Source of the DNA: Pseudomonas sp. GOM6
GTDB taxonomy: Bacteria; Pseudomonadota; Gammaproteobacteria; Pseudomonadales; Pseudomonadaceae
Length of the DNA: 64,000 nucleotides
Direction: 5' to 3'
Assembly: GCF_029537485.1 (NCBI RefSeq)
Contig: NZ_JARPUS010000002.1
Span: forward strand, 124,001 to 188,000
The position numbers and the translations under genes were made by a program. The first letter of the stretch is position 1. Each line of letters begins with the position of its first letter. The notes beneath the pieces were generated by a model. That model was not told where the DNA came from, searched no databases, and saw nothing but the letters and a program-made list of their open reading frames with translations. Below, in pieces: positions 40,543 to 48,649 of the stretch.

Positions 40543-40557
40543 CACTTGGAGGTTTTG

Positions 40558-41586
40558 ATGAAGATGGTGAAATCCACCCTGGCGGTATTGACCACGGCCG
40601 CAGTGCTGGGCGTGAGCGGTTTCGCGCAAGCCGGTGCGACCCTGGATGCGGTGCAGAAGAAAGGCTTCGTGCAGTGCGGTATCAGTGATGGTTTGCCGGG
40701 CTTCTCCTACGCCGACGCCAAGGGTAACTACATGGGCATCGACGTGGATGTGTGCCGCGCCGTGGCTGCCGCCGTATTCGGCGATGCCTCCAAGGTCAAG
40801 TACAGCCCGCTGACCGCCAAGGAGCGCTTCACCGCGCTGCAGTCCGGCGAAGTCGACATGCTGTCGCGCAACACCACCTGGACCAGCTCGCGTGACGCGG
40901 CCATGGGCCTGAACTTCACCGGCGTGACCTACTACGACGGTCAGGGCTTCCTGGTGAACAAGAAGCTCGGCGTATCCAGCGCCAAGGAACTGGACGGTGC
41001 CACCGTGTGCATCCAGGCCGGTACCACTACCGAGCTGAACCTGGCCGACTACTTCCGCGCCAATGGCCTGAAGTACACCCCCATCACCTATGACACCTCC
41101 GACGAGAGCGCCAAGTCGCTGGAGTCCGGTCGTTGCGACGTGCTGACTTCCGACCAGTCGCAGCTGTACGCCCAGCGCATCAAGCTGGCCGCGCCGGACG
41201 ACTACGTGGTGCTGCCGGAAGTGATCTCCAAGGAGCCGCTCGGCCCGGCCGTGCGTCAGGGTGATGAAGAGTGGTTCGACATCGTGCGCTGGAGCCTGTA
41301 CGCCCAGCTCAACGCCGAGGAACTGGGCGTGACTTCCGCCAACGTGGAAGAAATGGCCAAGTCCACCAAGAACCCGGACATCGCTCGTCTGCTGGGTGCC
41401 GAAGGCGACTACGGCAAGGACCTGAAGCTGCCGAAGGACTGGGCGGTGAAGATCATCAAGCAAGTCGGCAACTACGGTGAAATCTTCGATCGCAACGTCG
41501 GTGCCGGCAGCGAGCTGAAGATCGAGCGTGGCCTCAACGCTCTGTGGAACAAGGGTGGTCTGCAGTACGCACCGCCGGTGCGCTGA
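40558..41586 (+). CDS. aapJ: General L-amino-acid ABC transporter, periplasmic binding protein AapJ
   Basis: The 342-residue protein has a signal peptide (MKMVKSTLAVLTTAAVLGVSGFAQA) and the amino-acid binding fold of the AapJ/BztA group: LDAVQKKGFVQCGISDGLPGFSYAD, GIDVDVCRAVAAAVFGD, LSRNTTWTSSRDAAMGLNF and CIQAGTTTELNLADYF. It captures L-amino acids for the AapQMP membrane complex. The ATG at 40558 follows TTGGAGG at 5 bp. The gene is first of a four-gene operon and is followed by two stem-loops that would allow higher expression of the binding protein than of the permeases. Confidence 0.95.
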   Translation: MKMVKSTLAVLTTAAVLGVSGFAQAGATLDAVQKKGFVQCGISDGLPGFSYADAKGNYMGIDVDVCRAVAAAVFGDASKVKYSPLTAKERFTALQSGEVDMLSRNTTWTSSRDAAMGLNFTGVTYYDGQGFLVNKKLGVSSAKELDGATVCIQAGTTTELNLADYFRANGLKYTPITYDTSDESAKSLESGRCDVLTSDQSQLYAQRIKLAAPDDYVVLPEVISKEPLGPAVRQGDEEWFDIVRWSLYAQLNAEELGVTSANVEEMAKSTKNPDIARLLGAEGDYGKDLKLPKDWAVKIIKQVGNYGEIFDRNVGAGSELKIERGLNALWNKGGLQYAPPVR

Positions 41587-41594
41587 CCTACCGA

Positions 41595-41666
41595 CCACCG
41601 CCCGCTTGGCCGGGCGGTGGCGTTCCTGATTCCATCAACCCCGCGTCGCCGATAAGGGACGCGGGG
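41595..41666 (+). terminator. Two stem-loops between aapJ and aapQ
   Basis: CCACCGCCCG (41595) pairs with CGGGCGGTGG (41611-41620), and CCCCGCGTC (41639-41647) pairs with GACGCGGGG (41658-41666). Neither has a long U run, so they look like mRNA-stabilising or partly terminating structures that favour aapJ over the downstream genes. Confidence 0.6.
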
Positions 41667-41683
41667 CTTGCATGAGGGGCATT

Positions 41684-42868
41684 ATGCAAACTCCCGCGAA
41701 TACATCGCGCCCACGGGGTTCGGTCTGGACCGACCCGCAGGTGCGTGCCTGGTTTTTCCAGATCATCGCCGTCATCGCCGTCGTGGCGCTCGGCTGGTAT
41801 CTGTTCCACAACACTCAGCACAACCTGGCCCAGCGCGGCATCCTGTCGGGCTTCGGCTTTCTCGACAACAGCGCCGGCTTCGGTATTTCCCAGCACCTGA
41901 TCGACTACAAGGAGAGCGACAGCTACGGTCGCGTCTTCGTCATTGGCCTGCTCAACACCCTGCTGGTGTCGATCATCGGTATCGTCCTGGCGACCATTCT
42001 CGGCTTCATTCTCGGCGTGGCGCGGCTGTCGCCCAACTGGCTGGTCAGCAAGCTGGCTACCATCTATATCGAGACCTTCCGCAACATCCCGCCGCTGCTG
42101 CAGATTTTCTTCTGGTACTTCGCCGTGTTCCTGCCTTTGCCCGGTCCGCGGCAGAGCTTGAGCCTGGGCGATATGTTCTTCCTCAGCAACCGCGGTCTGA
42201 ACATGCCGTCGCCGACCCTGGCTGATGGCTTCTGGCCCTTCCTGATCGCTGTAGTGGTGGCGCTGGCCACGATCTTCTATCTGGCGCGTTGGGCGCGTCA
42301 GCGCTTTGAAGCAACCGGGCAGGGCTTTCCCACGCTGATCACCAGTCTGGTGCTGATCGTGGCGCTTCCCGCCCTGGCGATCCTGGTCGCCGGTCAGCCG
42401 TTCACCTGGGAAGTGCCGGAACTCAAGGGCTTCAACTACCGTGGTGGCTGGGTAATGATCCCCGAGCTGATGGCGCTGACCCTGGCGCTGACCATCTACA
42501 CCGCGGCCTTCATCGCCGAGAACGTGCGCTCCGGCATCCAGGCCGTCAGCCACGGCCAGACCGAAGCCGCCCGCTCGCTGGGTTTGCCGGCCGGCAAGAC
42601 GCTGCGTCTGGTGATTATTCCGCAGGCCCTGCGGGTGATCATCCCGCCGCTGACCAGTCAGTACCTGAACCTGGCGAAGAACTCCTCGCTGGCGGCCGGT
42701 ATCGGCTACCCGGACATGGTGTCGTTGTTCGCCGGCACTACCCTGAACCAGACCGGGCAGGCCATCGAAACCATCGCTATCACCATGAGCGTGTATCTGG
42801 CCATCAGCATCAGCATCTCGATCCTGATGAACTGGTACAACAAGCGCATAGCGCTGGTCGAGCGGTAA
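41684..42868 (+). CDS. aapQ: General L-amino-acid ABC transporter permease AapQ
   Basis: The 394-residue inner-membrane protein has an extended N-terminal region with a first helix (WFFQIIAVIAVVALGWYLF) and the large cytoplasmic/periplasmic insertion typical of AapQ, then several helices and the permease loop EAARSLGLPAGKTLRLVIIPQALRVIIPPLTSQ that contacts the ATPase. FRNIPPLLQIFFWYF is the family signature. The ATG at 41684 has GAGGGG 5 bp upstream; an ATG at 41672 lacks it. It pairs with AapM to form the channel. Confidence 0.94.
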   Translation: MQTPANTSRPRGSVWTDPQVRAWFFQIIAVIAVVALGWYLFHNTQHNLAQRGILSGFGFLDNSAGFGISQHLIDYKESDSYGRVFVIGLLNTLLVSIIGIVLATILGFILGVARLSPNWLVSKLATIYIETFRNIPPLLQIFFWYFAVFLPLPGPRQSLSLGDMFFLSNRGLNMPSPTLADGFWPFLIAVVVALATIFYLARWARQRFEATGQGFPTLITSLVLIVALPALAILVAGQPFTWEVPELKGFNYRGGWVMIPELMALTLALTIYTAAFIAENVRSGIQAVSHGQTEAARSLGLPAGKTLRLVIIPQALRVIIPPLTSQYLNLAKNSSLAAGIGYPDMVSLFAGTTLNQTGQAIETIAITMSVYLAISISISILMNWYNKRIALVER

Positions 42869-42878
42869 GGAGAGGCGC

Positions 42879-43973
42879 ATGCAAGTTCATCAATTCCGTC
42901 CCGATCTGCCGCCACCCGCCATGAGCGTGGGCGTGCTCGGCTGGTTGCGCAGCAACCTGTTCTCCAACTGGTTCAACACTCTGCTGACCCTGTTGGCCGC
43001 TTACCTGGTCTGGGTCATCGTGCCGCCGTTGTTGCAGTGGGCCATCTTCCAGGCTGACTGGACGGGGACCACCCGTGCGGATTGCACCAGCGATGGCGCC
43101 TGCTGGGTGTTCATCAAGGAGCGCTTCGACCAGTTCATGTATGGCTTCTATCCCCATGAACTGCGCTGGCGGGTCGACCTGACCGTGTGGCTGGCGGTGA
43201 TCGGTGCGGCGCCGCTGTTCGTGCCGATGATGCCGCGCAAGGCTGTTTACGGCATCGGCTTCCTGATCGTCTATCCGCTGCTGGCCTTCTGGCTGCTGCA
43301 CGGCGGTATGGGCCTGGAGACCGTGCCGACCAGCCGCTGGGGTGGCCTGATGCTGACCCTGGTGATTGCTGCCGTCGGTATCGCCGGGGCGCTGCCACTG
43401 GGCATCCTGCTGGCACTGGGGCGACGCTCCGAGATGCCGGCGATCCGCGTTATCTGCGTGACGTTCATCGAGTTCTGGCGTGGTGTGCCGCTGATCACCG
43501 TGCTGTTCATGTCCTCGGTGATGCTGCCGTTGTTCCTGCCCGAGGGCATGCACTTCGACAAGCTGCTGCGTGCGCTGATCGGGGTGATCCTGTTCCAGTC
43601 CGCCTACATTGCCGAAGTGGTGCGCGGCGGCCTGCAGGCGATCCCGAAAGGGCAGTACGAAGCCGCAGCGGCGATGGGCCTGGGGTACTGGCGGATGATG
43701 GGCCTGGTGATCCTGCCGCAGGCGCTCAAGCTGGTGATTCCGGGTATCGTCAACACCTTCATTGCCCTGTTCAAGGACACCAGCCTGGTGATCATCATCG
43801 GTCTGTTCGATCTGCTCAACAGCATCAAGCAAGCCACCACCGATCCGGCCTGGCTGGGTATGGCCACCGAGGGTTACGTGTTTGCCTCCCTGGTGTTCTG
43901 GATCTTCTGTTTCGGCATGTCCCGCTATTCCATGCGCCTGGAGCGCAAGCTGGACACCGGCCACAAGCGTTAG
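42879..43973 (+). CDS. aapM: General L-amino-acid ABC transporter permease AapM
   Basis: The 364-residue permease starts 11 bp after aapQ with GGAGAGG before the ATG. It shows the AapM arrangement: N-terminal helix (NTLLTLLAAYLVWVIVPPLLQ), a periplasmic Cys-containing loop (TTRADCTSDGACWVF), three further helices, then the membrane core with FWRGVPLITVLFMSSVMLPLF and the coupling loop EAAAAMGLGYWRMMGLVILPQALKLVIPG. It ends RYSMRLERKLDTGHKR, as in relatives. Function: second half of the amino-acid translocation path. Confidence 0.94.
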   Translation: MQVHQFRPDLPPPAMSVGVLGWLRSNLFSNWFNTLLTLLAAYLVWVIVPPLLQWAIFQADWTGTTRADCTSDGACWVFIKERFDQFMYGFYPHELRWRVDLTVWLAVIGAAPLFVPMMPRKAVYGIGFLIVYPLLAFWLLHGGMGLETVPTSRWGGLMLTLVIAAVGIAGALPLGILLALGRRSEMPAIRVICVTFIEFWRGVPLITVLFMSSVMLPLFLPEGMHFDKLLRALIGVILFQSAYIAEVVRGGLQAIPKGQYEAAAAMGLGYWRMMGLVILPQALKLVIPGIVNTFIALFKDTSLVIIIGLFDLLNSIKQATTDPAWLGMATEGYVFASLVFWIFCFGMSRYSMRLERKLDTGHKR

Positions 43974-43982
43974 GAGTGACTC

Positions 43983-44744
43983 ATGACTGAAGCAAGCAAG
44001 CAGACCAGCGCTGAGCCGATCATTCAGCTGCAAGGCGTGAACAAGTGGTACGGCCAGTTCCATGTGCTCAAGGACATCAACCTCAATGTGCAGCAGGGCG
44101 AGCGCATCGTGCTGTGCGGCCCGTCCGGGTCGGGCAAGTCCACCACCATCCGTTGCATCAACCGCCTGGAAGAGCACCAGCAGGGGCGCATCGTGGTTGA
44201 TGGCACCGAGCTGACCCACGACCTCAAGCACATCGAGGCGGTGCGCAGCGAAGTGGGCATGGTGTTCCAGCACTTCAACCTGTTCCCGCACCTCACCGTG
44301 TTACAGAACTGCACCCTGGCGCCGATGTGGGTGCGCAAGATGCCCAAGCGCAAGGCCGAGGAAATCGCCATGCACTTCCTCGAACGCGTGCGCATTCCTG
44401 AGCAGGCGCACAAGTACCCGGGGCAACTCTCCGGCGGTCAGCAGCAGCGCGTGGCGATTGCCCGTGCGCTGTGCATGAAGCCGAAGATCATGCTGTTTGA
44501 CGAGCCGACCTCAGCCCTCGACCCGGAAATGGTCAAGGAAGTGCTGGACACCATGATTGGCCTGGCCGAAGACGGCATGACCATGCTCTGCGTGACCCAC
44601 GAGATGGGCTTCGCCCGCACCGTGGCCAACCGGGTGATCTTCATGGACCGTGGCGAGGTCGTCGAACAGAACGAGCCCAATGCGTTCTTCGACAGCCCGC
44701 AGAACGAGCGGACCAAGTTGTTCCTCGGGCAGATCCTGCACTGA
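43983..44744 (+). CDS. aapP: General L-amino-acid ABC transporter ATP-binding protein AapP
   Basis: The 253-residue ATPase contains Walker [12 protein letters not shown]-loop [17 protein letters not shown], signature LSGGQQQR, Walker [17 protein letters not shown] and switch His in CVTHEMGF. It energises AapQM. It starts 9 bp after aapM with GGAGTGA before the ATG, and a strong terminator follows 16 bp after its stop, ending the aapJQMP operon. Confidence 0.96.
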   Translation: MTEASKQTSAEPIIQLQGVNKWYGQFHVLKDINLNVQQGERIVLCGPSGSGKSTTIRCINRLEEHQQGRIVVDGTELTHDLKHIEAVRSEVGMVFQHFNLFPHLTVLQNCTLAPMWVRKMPKRKAEEIAMHFLERVRIPEQAHKYPGQLSGGQQQRVAIARALCMKPKIMLFDEPTSALDPEMVKEVLDTMIGLAEDGMTMLCVTHEMGFARTVANRVIFMDRGEVVEQNEPNAFFDSPQNERTKLFLGQILH

Positions 44745-44759
44745 GGTCTGTGCTGTGTG

Positions 44760-44794
44760 AAAAAAAGGAGCCTTCTGGCTCCTTTTTCTTTTTT
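44760..44794 (+). terminator. Rho-independent terminator of the aapJQMP operon
   Basis: AAAAAAAGGAGCC, loop TTCT, GGCTCC then TTTTTCTTTTTT. The stem is short, but A and U tracts are long on both sides, so it probably also stops transcription from the left-strand direction. Confidence 0.92.
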
Positions 44795-44823
44795 GGATGA
44801 AGTCAGTGCGTGCAGGAGGTTTT

Positions 44824-44882
44824 GTGGGAGCGGCTTTAGCCGCGATGCTTTTGTGTGCCCTAGCGGCTAAAGCCGCTCCCAC
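44824..44882. repeat. Inverted pair of Pseudomonas REP elements
   Basis: GTGGGAGCGGCTTTAGCCG at 44824-44842 faces CGGCTAAAGCCGCTCCCAC at 44864-44882, separated by 21 bp. This is the consensus REP of the genus in head-to-head doublet form, and a close relative of the doublet at 11702. It sits between two convergent transcription units. Confidence 0.92.
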
Positions 44883-44905
44883 CGGCACTCATGTGCTGGC
44901 GGGGA

Positions 44906-45856
44906 TCAGCTCTGCTGCCTCAAGCGCTTGCGAAAAGCCCCTGGCGTCTCGCCGCAGAGCTGCTTGAAGCGCTTGGCGAAGCTGGCCCGGTCGGCATAGC
45001 CCACCTGCTCAGCCACCTGTTCCAGCGAGCAGGCTGGGTTGCGCAGTGCCTGCTGGGCGGCGCTGATGCGCAGGCGCTGCAGGTAGTCATTGGGCGTCAG
45101 GCCGGTCGCCGTGCGGAAGCGGCGCAGCAGGGTGCGGGGTGAGCAGTGGGCGCGCTCGGCCAGGCTGGGCAGGTCGATGGCTTCGGCATGATGCTGGCGC
45201 ATCCAGCGCAGCAGAGCAGCCATCTGCGGATCGTCCAGGCCCTGGCTTGGCAGCAGCGGGGTGAAACGGGACTGCTTGCCGCGTTCGCGCTCAATCACCA
45301 GGGTGCCGGCCACCTGCTCCGCCAGCCAGTCGCCGGCGTAGCGGGCGATCAGGTGCAGGCACAGGTCGAGACCGGCCTGGGCGCCGCCCGAGCAAAAGCG
45401 GTTGTTGTCCTCGGTGAACAGCTGATCGATCTGCAGGCGCACGTTCGGGAAGCGCTGGCGGAAGCTGTTGGCCAGACGCCAGTGCGTGGTGGCCCGACGC
45501 TCGTCGAGCTGGCCCGAGGCGGCCAGCAGGCAGGCGCTGCTGCACAGGCTGGCCAGCGCCTGCTCGGATGGGCGCTCGCGCAGCCAGTCGAGCAGGACTG
45601 TGTTGTTGTCGAGCGTCTGCTGCAGGGCGCTGCCGGTGGCCGGAATCAGCAGCAGGTCGGCCGAGTCGGCCAGGCTCATATCTCCCTGTACACGCAGCTC
45701 GGCAATGCCCAGCTCCACGGCCTGCCCATCGGCGCTGATGCGCTGCACCTCGAACAGCGTCTGGCCGGCAAGCTGGTTGGCCAGCTGCAGGGCATCCAGT
45801 GCCATGCTCAGGCTGGAGAGCACGGTTTGCGGGCAAATGTAGAGGGCGACTCGCAT
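44906..45856 (-). CDS. GlxA-type transcriptional regulator (DJ-1/PfpI plus AraC)
   Basis: The 316-residue protein joins an N-terminal glutamine-amidotransferase-like domain (MRVALYICPQTVLSSLSMALDALQLAN; the nucleophile-elbow region reads SLCSSACLLAASGQLDERRATTHW) with a C-terminal AraC domain of two HTHs (DLPSLAERAHCSPRTLLRRFRTATG and SLEQVAEQVGYADRASFAKRFK). Such regulators respond to nitrogen compounds or aldehydes. A long inverted repeat in the upstream intergenic space (45878-45914) is its likely operator, shared with the divergent SnoaL-like gene. Confidence 0.92.
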   Translation of the reverse strand: MRVALYICPQTVLSSLSMALDALQLANQLAGQTLFEVQRISADGQAVELGIAELRVQGDMSLADSADLLLIPATGSALQQTLDNNTVLLDWLRERPSEQALASLCSSACLLAASGQLDERRATTHWRLANSFRQRFPNVRLQIDQLFTEDNNRFCSGGAQAGLDLCLHLIARYAGDWLAEQVAGTLVIERERGKQSRFTPLLPSQGLDDPQMAALLRWMRQHHAEAIDLPSLAERAHCSPRTLLRRFRTATGLTPNDYLQRLRISAAQQALRNPACSLEQVAEQVGYADRASFAKRFKQLCGETPGAFRKRLRQQS

Positions 45857-45877
45857 GGGCTGACGCTCGGAAAGGAT

Positions 45878-45914
45878 TTGGCGATTATTGACATAAAGTA
45901 GTCATTATCGCCAA
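45878..45914. promoter_or_regulatory. Inverted-repeat operator candidate between GlxA-type regulator and SnoaL gene
   Basis: TTGGCGAT (45878-45885) and ATCGCCAA (45907-45914) are a perfect 8 bp inverted repeat with 21 bp between. The flanks ATTGA and TCATT extend the symmetry. A TTGACA box lies inside at 45888-45893. It sits 22 bp upstream of the regulator start and 54 bp before the SnoaL-like start, where an autoregulated divergent operator is expected. Confidence 0.6.
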
Positions 45915-45967
45915 TCGAGCTGTGCGCCAACACCGACGATACTCACTCCACTGCTAAGGAGGCTCCC

Positions 45968-46438
45968 ATGACCCATGCCAATGCCGAACTGATCGACCGC
46001 TTCTACCAGGCTTTCCAGCGCCAGGATGCCGAGGCCATGGCCGCCTGCTATGCCGCAGATGTGGCGTTTTCCGATCCGGTGTTCCGCGGCCTCAAGGGGC
46101 GTGATGCCGGCGATATGTGGCGCATGCTCTGTGCTCGGGCCAAGCAGTTCTCGCTGACTTACGAGGTGCTGGAGGCGGACGAGCAGCAGGGCCGCGCCCG
46201 TTGGGTGGCGACCTATCTGTTCAGCCAGACCGGGAATATGGTGGAGAACCATATCGAGGCCCGCTTCCGTTTTGCCGACGGCAAGATCATCGAGCACCGA
46301 GACTATTTCGACCTGTGGCGCTGGTCGCGCCAGGCGCTGGGCACCAAGGGCCTGCTGATGGGCTGGCTGGCGCCGGTACAGAATGCCATCCGCAAGCAGG
46401 CGATGGCCGGGCTGCGTGCCTGGCAAGCCGACCGCTGA
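45968..46438 (+). CDS. SnoaL-like / NTF2-like fold protein
   Basis: The 156-residue protein has the NTF2-like opening HANAELIDRFYQAFQRQDAEAMAACYAADVAFSDPVFRGLKGRDAGDMWRMLC and the later VENHIEARFRFADGKIIEHRDYFDLWRWSRQALG, a pattern seen in SnoaL_2 proteins such as ketosteroid-isomerase-like enzymes and stress proteins. Whether it has catalytic activity cannot be decided. CTAAGGAGG stands 5-7 bp before the ATG. It is divergent from the GlxA-type regulator, which probably controls it. Confidence 0.88.
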   Translation: MTHANAELIDRFYQAFQRQDAEAMAACYAADVAFSDPVFRGLKGRDAGDMWRMLCARAKQFSLTYEVLEADEQQGRARWVATYLFSQTGNMVENHIEARFRFADGKIIEHRDYFDLWRWSRQALGTKGLLMGWLAPVQNAIRKQAMAGLRAWQADR

Positions 46439-46477
46439 GTGGCGTAAGCTCGTCGGCCCGCATCCAGCCGTCGAGCC

Positions 46478-46777
46478 ATGACCGATACCCCTCCCGCCAA
46501 GCCCTGGTTCGTATACCTGGTGCGTGCCGCCAACGGCGCCCTGTATTGCGGTATTAGCGACGACCCGCAGCGGCGCTTCGAGCAGCATCGCAGTGGCAAG
46601 GGCGCGCGTTTTTTCTTTTCCAGCCCTGCACAGGCGCTGGTGTACACCGAGCGTTGTCCGGACAAGCGTGCCGCACTGCGCCGCGAGCGGGCGATCAAGG
46701 CACTGCCCAAGGCGGCCAAGGAGCACCTGGTCGCTGCGGCGACCATGGTGGAAACTGATAGCCCACTATCAGTCTGA
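46478..46777 (+). CDS. GIY-YIG nuclease-fold protein, YhbQ/UPF0213 family
   Basis: The 99-residue protein carries the GIY-YIG core: [36 protein letters not shown], in which the catalytic pair reads VYL and YCGI, followed by Arg (RRFEQH), and the C-terminal Glu in [10 protein letters not shown]. It matches UPF0213/YhbQ, single-domain nuclease-like proteins with possible DNA-damage roles. It follows the SnoaL-like gene by 39 bp on the same strand. No clear ribosome site precedes its ATG at 46478 (GTCGAGCC). Confidence 0.9.
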   Translation: MTDTPPAKPWFVYLVRAANGALYCGISDDPQRRFEQHRSGKGARFFFSSPAQALVYTERCPDKRAALRRERAIKALPKAAKEHLVAAATMVETDSPLSV

Positions 46778-46843
46778 GCGGGTAGGCTGCTGCCCTGCCC
46801 AAGGGTAAGCTGCCCTTCCACTGCCACCGCTGCGGAGTTTGTT

Positions 46844-47779
46844 ATGCACGAGTTGATCCTGCACCACTACCCGACCTCACCCTTCGCCGAGAAGGCCCGT
46901 CTGCTGCTGGGCTTCAAGCAGCTGTCCTGGCGCTCGGTGATGATTCCGCCGGTCATGCCCAAGCCGGATCTGACCGCGCTCACCGGTGGCTATCGCAAGA
47001 CGCCGGTGTTGCAGATCGGTGCCGATATCTATTGCGACACTGCTCTGATTGCCCGTCGCCTGGAAGCCGAGAAGGCTGTGCCGGCCTTGTTTCCGGAAGG
47101 TCAGGAGTTTGTCGTCGCCAGCTTCGCCCAGTGGGTCGACTCGGTGGTGTTCCAGCATGCCGTGAGCCTGGTGTTCCAGCCGGAGTCGGTGGCGCTGCGT
47201 TTCGCCAAGCTGCCCCCGGAGGCGGTCAAGGCCTTCGTTGCCGACCGTGCCGGATTGTTCAGTGGGGGCACCGCGACGCGTATTCCGGCCGAAGTGGCCA
47301 AGCACAACTGGCCGAGCATCATGGCCCGGGTCGAGCAGCAGCTGGCGCGCGAGGAGGGCGATTTTCTGTTCGGCGAGCCTTCGGTGGCGGATTTCTCCCT
47401 GGCGCACTGCCTGTGGTTCCTCAAGGGCACCCCGGTGACCGCGCCGCTGGTCGATGCCTATCCCAACGTCAGTGCCTGGCTGGGCCGTGTGCTGGGCTTC
47501 GGCCATGGCGCCGTCAGCGAGTTGAGCGCCGGTGAGGCCATCGAGATTGCCCGTGCGGCGACGCCGGCGGCGCTGCCGGATGAACAGTTCGTCGAGCCCA
47601 ACGGCTTCCAGGCCGGTCAGCGGGTGAAGATCGCCGCCACCGACTACGGCGTCGATCCGGTGGAGGGCGAGCTGCTGTTCGCCGGTGCCGAGGAGCTGAT
47701 CCTGCGCCGCGAGGACGAGCGCGCCGGCGTGGTGCACGTGCACTTCCCGCGTCTGGGGTTCTGCATCACCGCCCTGTGA
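46844..47779 (+). CDS. Glutathione S-transferase family protein
   Basis: The 311-residue protein has a thioredoxin-like GST N-terminal domain (LILHHYPTSPFAEKARLLLGFKQLSWRSV, with TSPF as the active-site loop and KTPVLQIGADIYCDTALIARRLE as the glutathione-binding part), a helical GST C-terminal domain with DFSLAHCLWFLKG, and about 80 extra C-terminal residues (GFQAGQRVKIAATDYGVDPVEGELLFAGAEELILRRED) that look like a small beta-barrel or SH3-like appendage. GSTs of this length are known in Pseudomonas; substrate unknown. A strong terminator follows. Confidence 0.88.
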   Translation: MHELILHHYPTSPFAEKARLLLGFKQLSWRSVMIPPVMPKPDLTALTGGYRKTPVLQIGADIYCDTALIARRLEAEKAVPALFPEGQEFVVASFAQWVDSVVFQHAVSLVFQPESVALRFAKLPPEAVKAFVADRAGLFSGGTATRIPAEVAKHNWPSIMARVEQQLAREEGDFLFGEPSVADFSLAHCLWFLKGTPVTAPLVDAYPNVSAWLGRVLGFGHGAVSELSAGEAIEIARAATPAALPDEQFVEPNGFQAGQRVKIAATDYGVDPVEGELLFAGAEELILRREDERAGVVHVHFPRLGFCITAL

Positions 47780-47793
47780 ATGTTGCAGGCATG

Positions 47794-47820
47794 AAAACGC
47801 CCGGCTGAGCCGGGCGTTTT
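47794..47820. terminator. Rho-independent terminator
   Basis: AAAACGCCCGGC, TGA, GCCGGGCGTTTT, symmetric, between the convergent GST (stop 47779) and PPK2 (stop 47832) genes. It can serve both. Confidence 0.93.
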
Positions 47821-47831
47821 CGTTTGCGCGG

Positions 47832-48644
47832 TCAGTCGTGCAGGTCTGCCCTGGCGAAGGGCGGCACGACCTCAGGCCAGTTCAATTCCAGGCGCTCTAG
47901 GGTGCGAGCAAGCAGGCTTGCCACCAGCCAGTCGCGTAACCAGCGATGTTCTGCGGGGATCACGTACCAGGGCGCCTGCGGCGTGTGAGTGGCGGCCAGC
48001 ACTGCGCTCCAGCGTGACTGGCGCAGGTCGAATTCACGGTGTGCCTGCAGGTCGCTGGCCTGCAGCTTCCAGCGTTTCTCCGGACGCTCCAGGCGGCTCA
48101 GCAGACGCTGCTGCTGTTTTGCCCGGGAAATATGCAGGTAGCACTTCAAGGGGTGCAGGTTTTGCGCTGGCCATTGGGCTTCGAAGGCCAGCAGCGCGGT
48201 GGTGCGTGCTGGTAGCTCCTCGGCGCTGCACAGGCCATCCAGCGGGTCGCTGATCAGGCCTTCGTAGTGGCTGCGGTTGAATACGCCGAGCAGACCGGGT
48301 TGCGGCAGAGCACGTCGGTAGCGCCAGAGAAAGTGATGGCGCCGGGCACAGGCATCGGGGGCCTGAAAGGCATGCAGGGCAACACCCTGTGGGTCGAAGG
48401 CGCTGACCACCCGGCGGATCAGGCTGTCCTTGCCGGAGCAGTCCGGCCCCTGCAAGAGCAGGAGCAGCGCATCTTTGCGATTGGCCCAGAGCATGCGCTG
48501 GCGCTCATTGAGCCAGGGTCGCAGCTCGGCCAGCGCCTGCTGGGCCTGAGCCTTGTCCAGGCCGAAATCCTGCGCCGGATCAGCTGCCAGCGGCGCCTGC
48601 ACATCGCACTGGCAGGCGTCGAGGATGGCATCGGCCAGGCGCAC
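47832..48644 (-). CDS. Polyphosphate kinase 2 family protein
   Basis: The 270-residue protein fits PPK2: a P-loop LLQGPDCSGKDSLIRRVVSAFDPQGVALHAFQAP, HHFLWRYRRALPQPGLLGVFNRSHYEGL (Walker B-like) and a lid segment RWKLQASDLQAHREFD. PPK2 enzymes transfer phosphate between polyphosphate and nucleotides. The P-loop reads GPDCSGKDS rather than the common GxDxAGKDG, and FNRSHYE replaces DRSYYE, so nucleotide preference cannot be assigned safely. It lies 5 bp after yejK on the same strand and is probably co-transcribed. Confidence 0.88.
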   Translation of the reverse strand: MRLADAILDACQCDVQAPLAADPAQDFGLDKAQAQQALAELRPWLNERQRMLWANRKDALLLLLQGPDCSGKDSLIRRVVSAFDPQGVALHAFQAPDACARRHHFLWRYRRALPQPGLLGVFNRSHYEGLISDPLDGLCSAEELPARTTALLAFEAQWPAQNLHPLKCYLHISRAKQQQRLLSRLERPEKRWKLQASDLQAHREFDLRQSRWSAVLAATHTPQAPWYVIPAEHRWLRDWLVASLLARTLERLELNWPEVVPPFARADLHD

Positions 48645-48649
48645 GCAGG

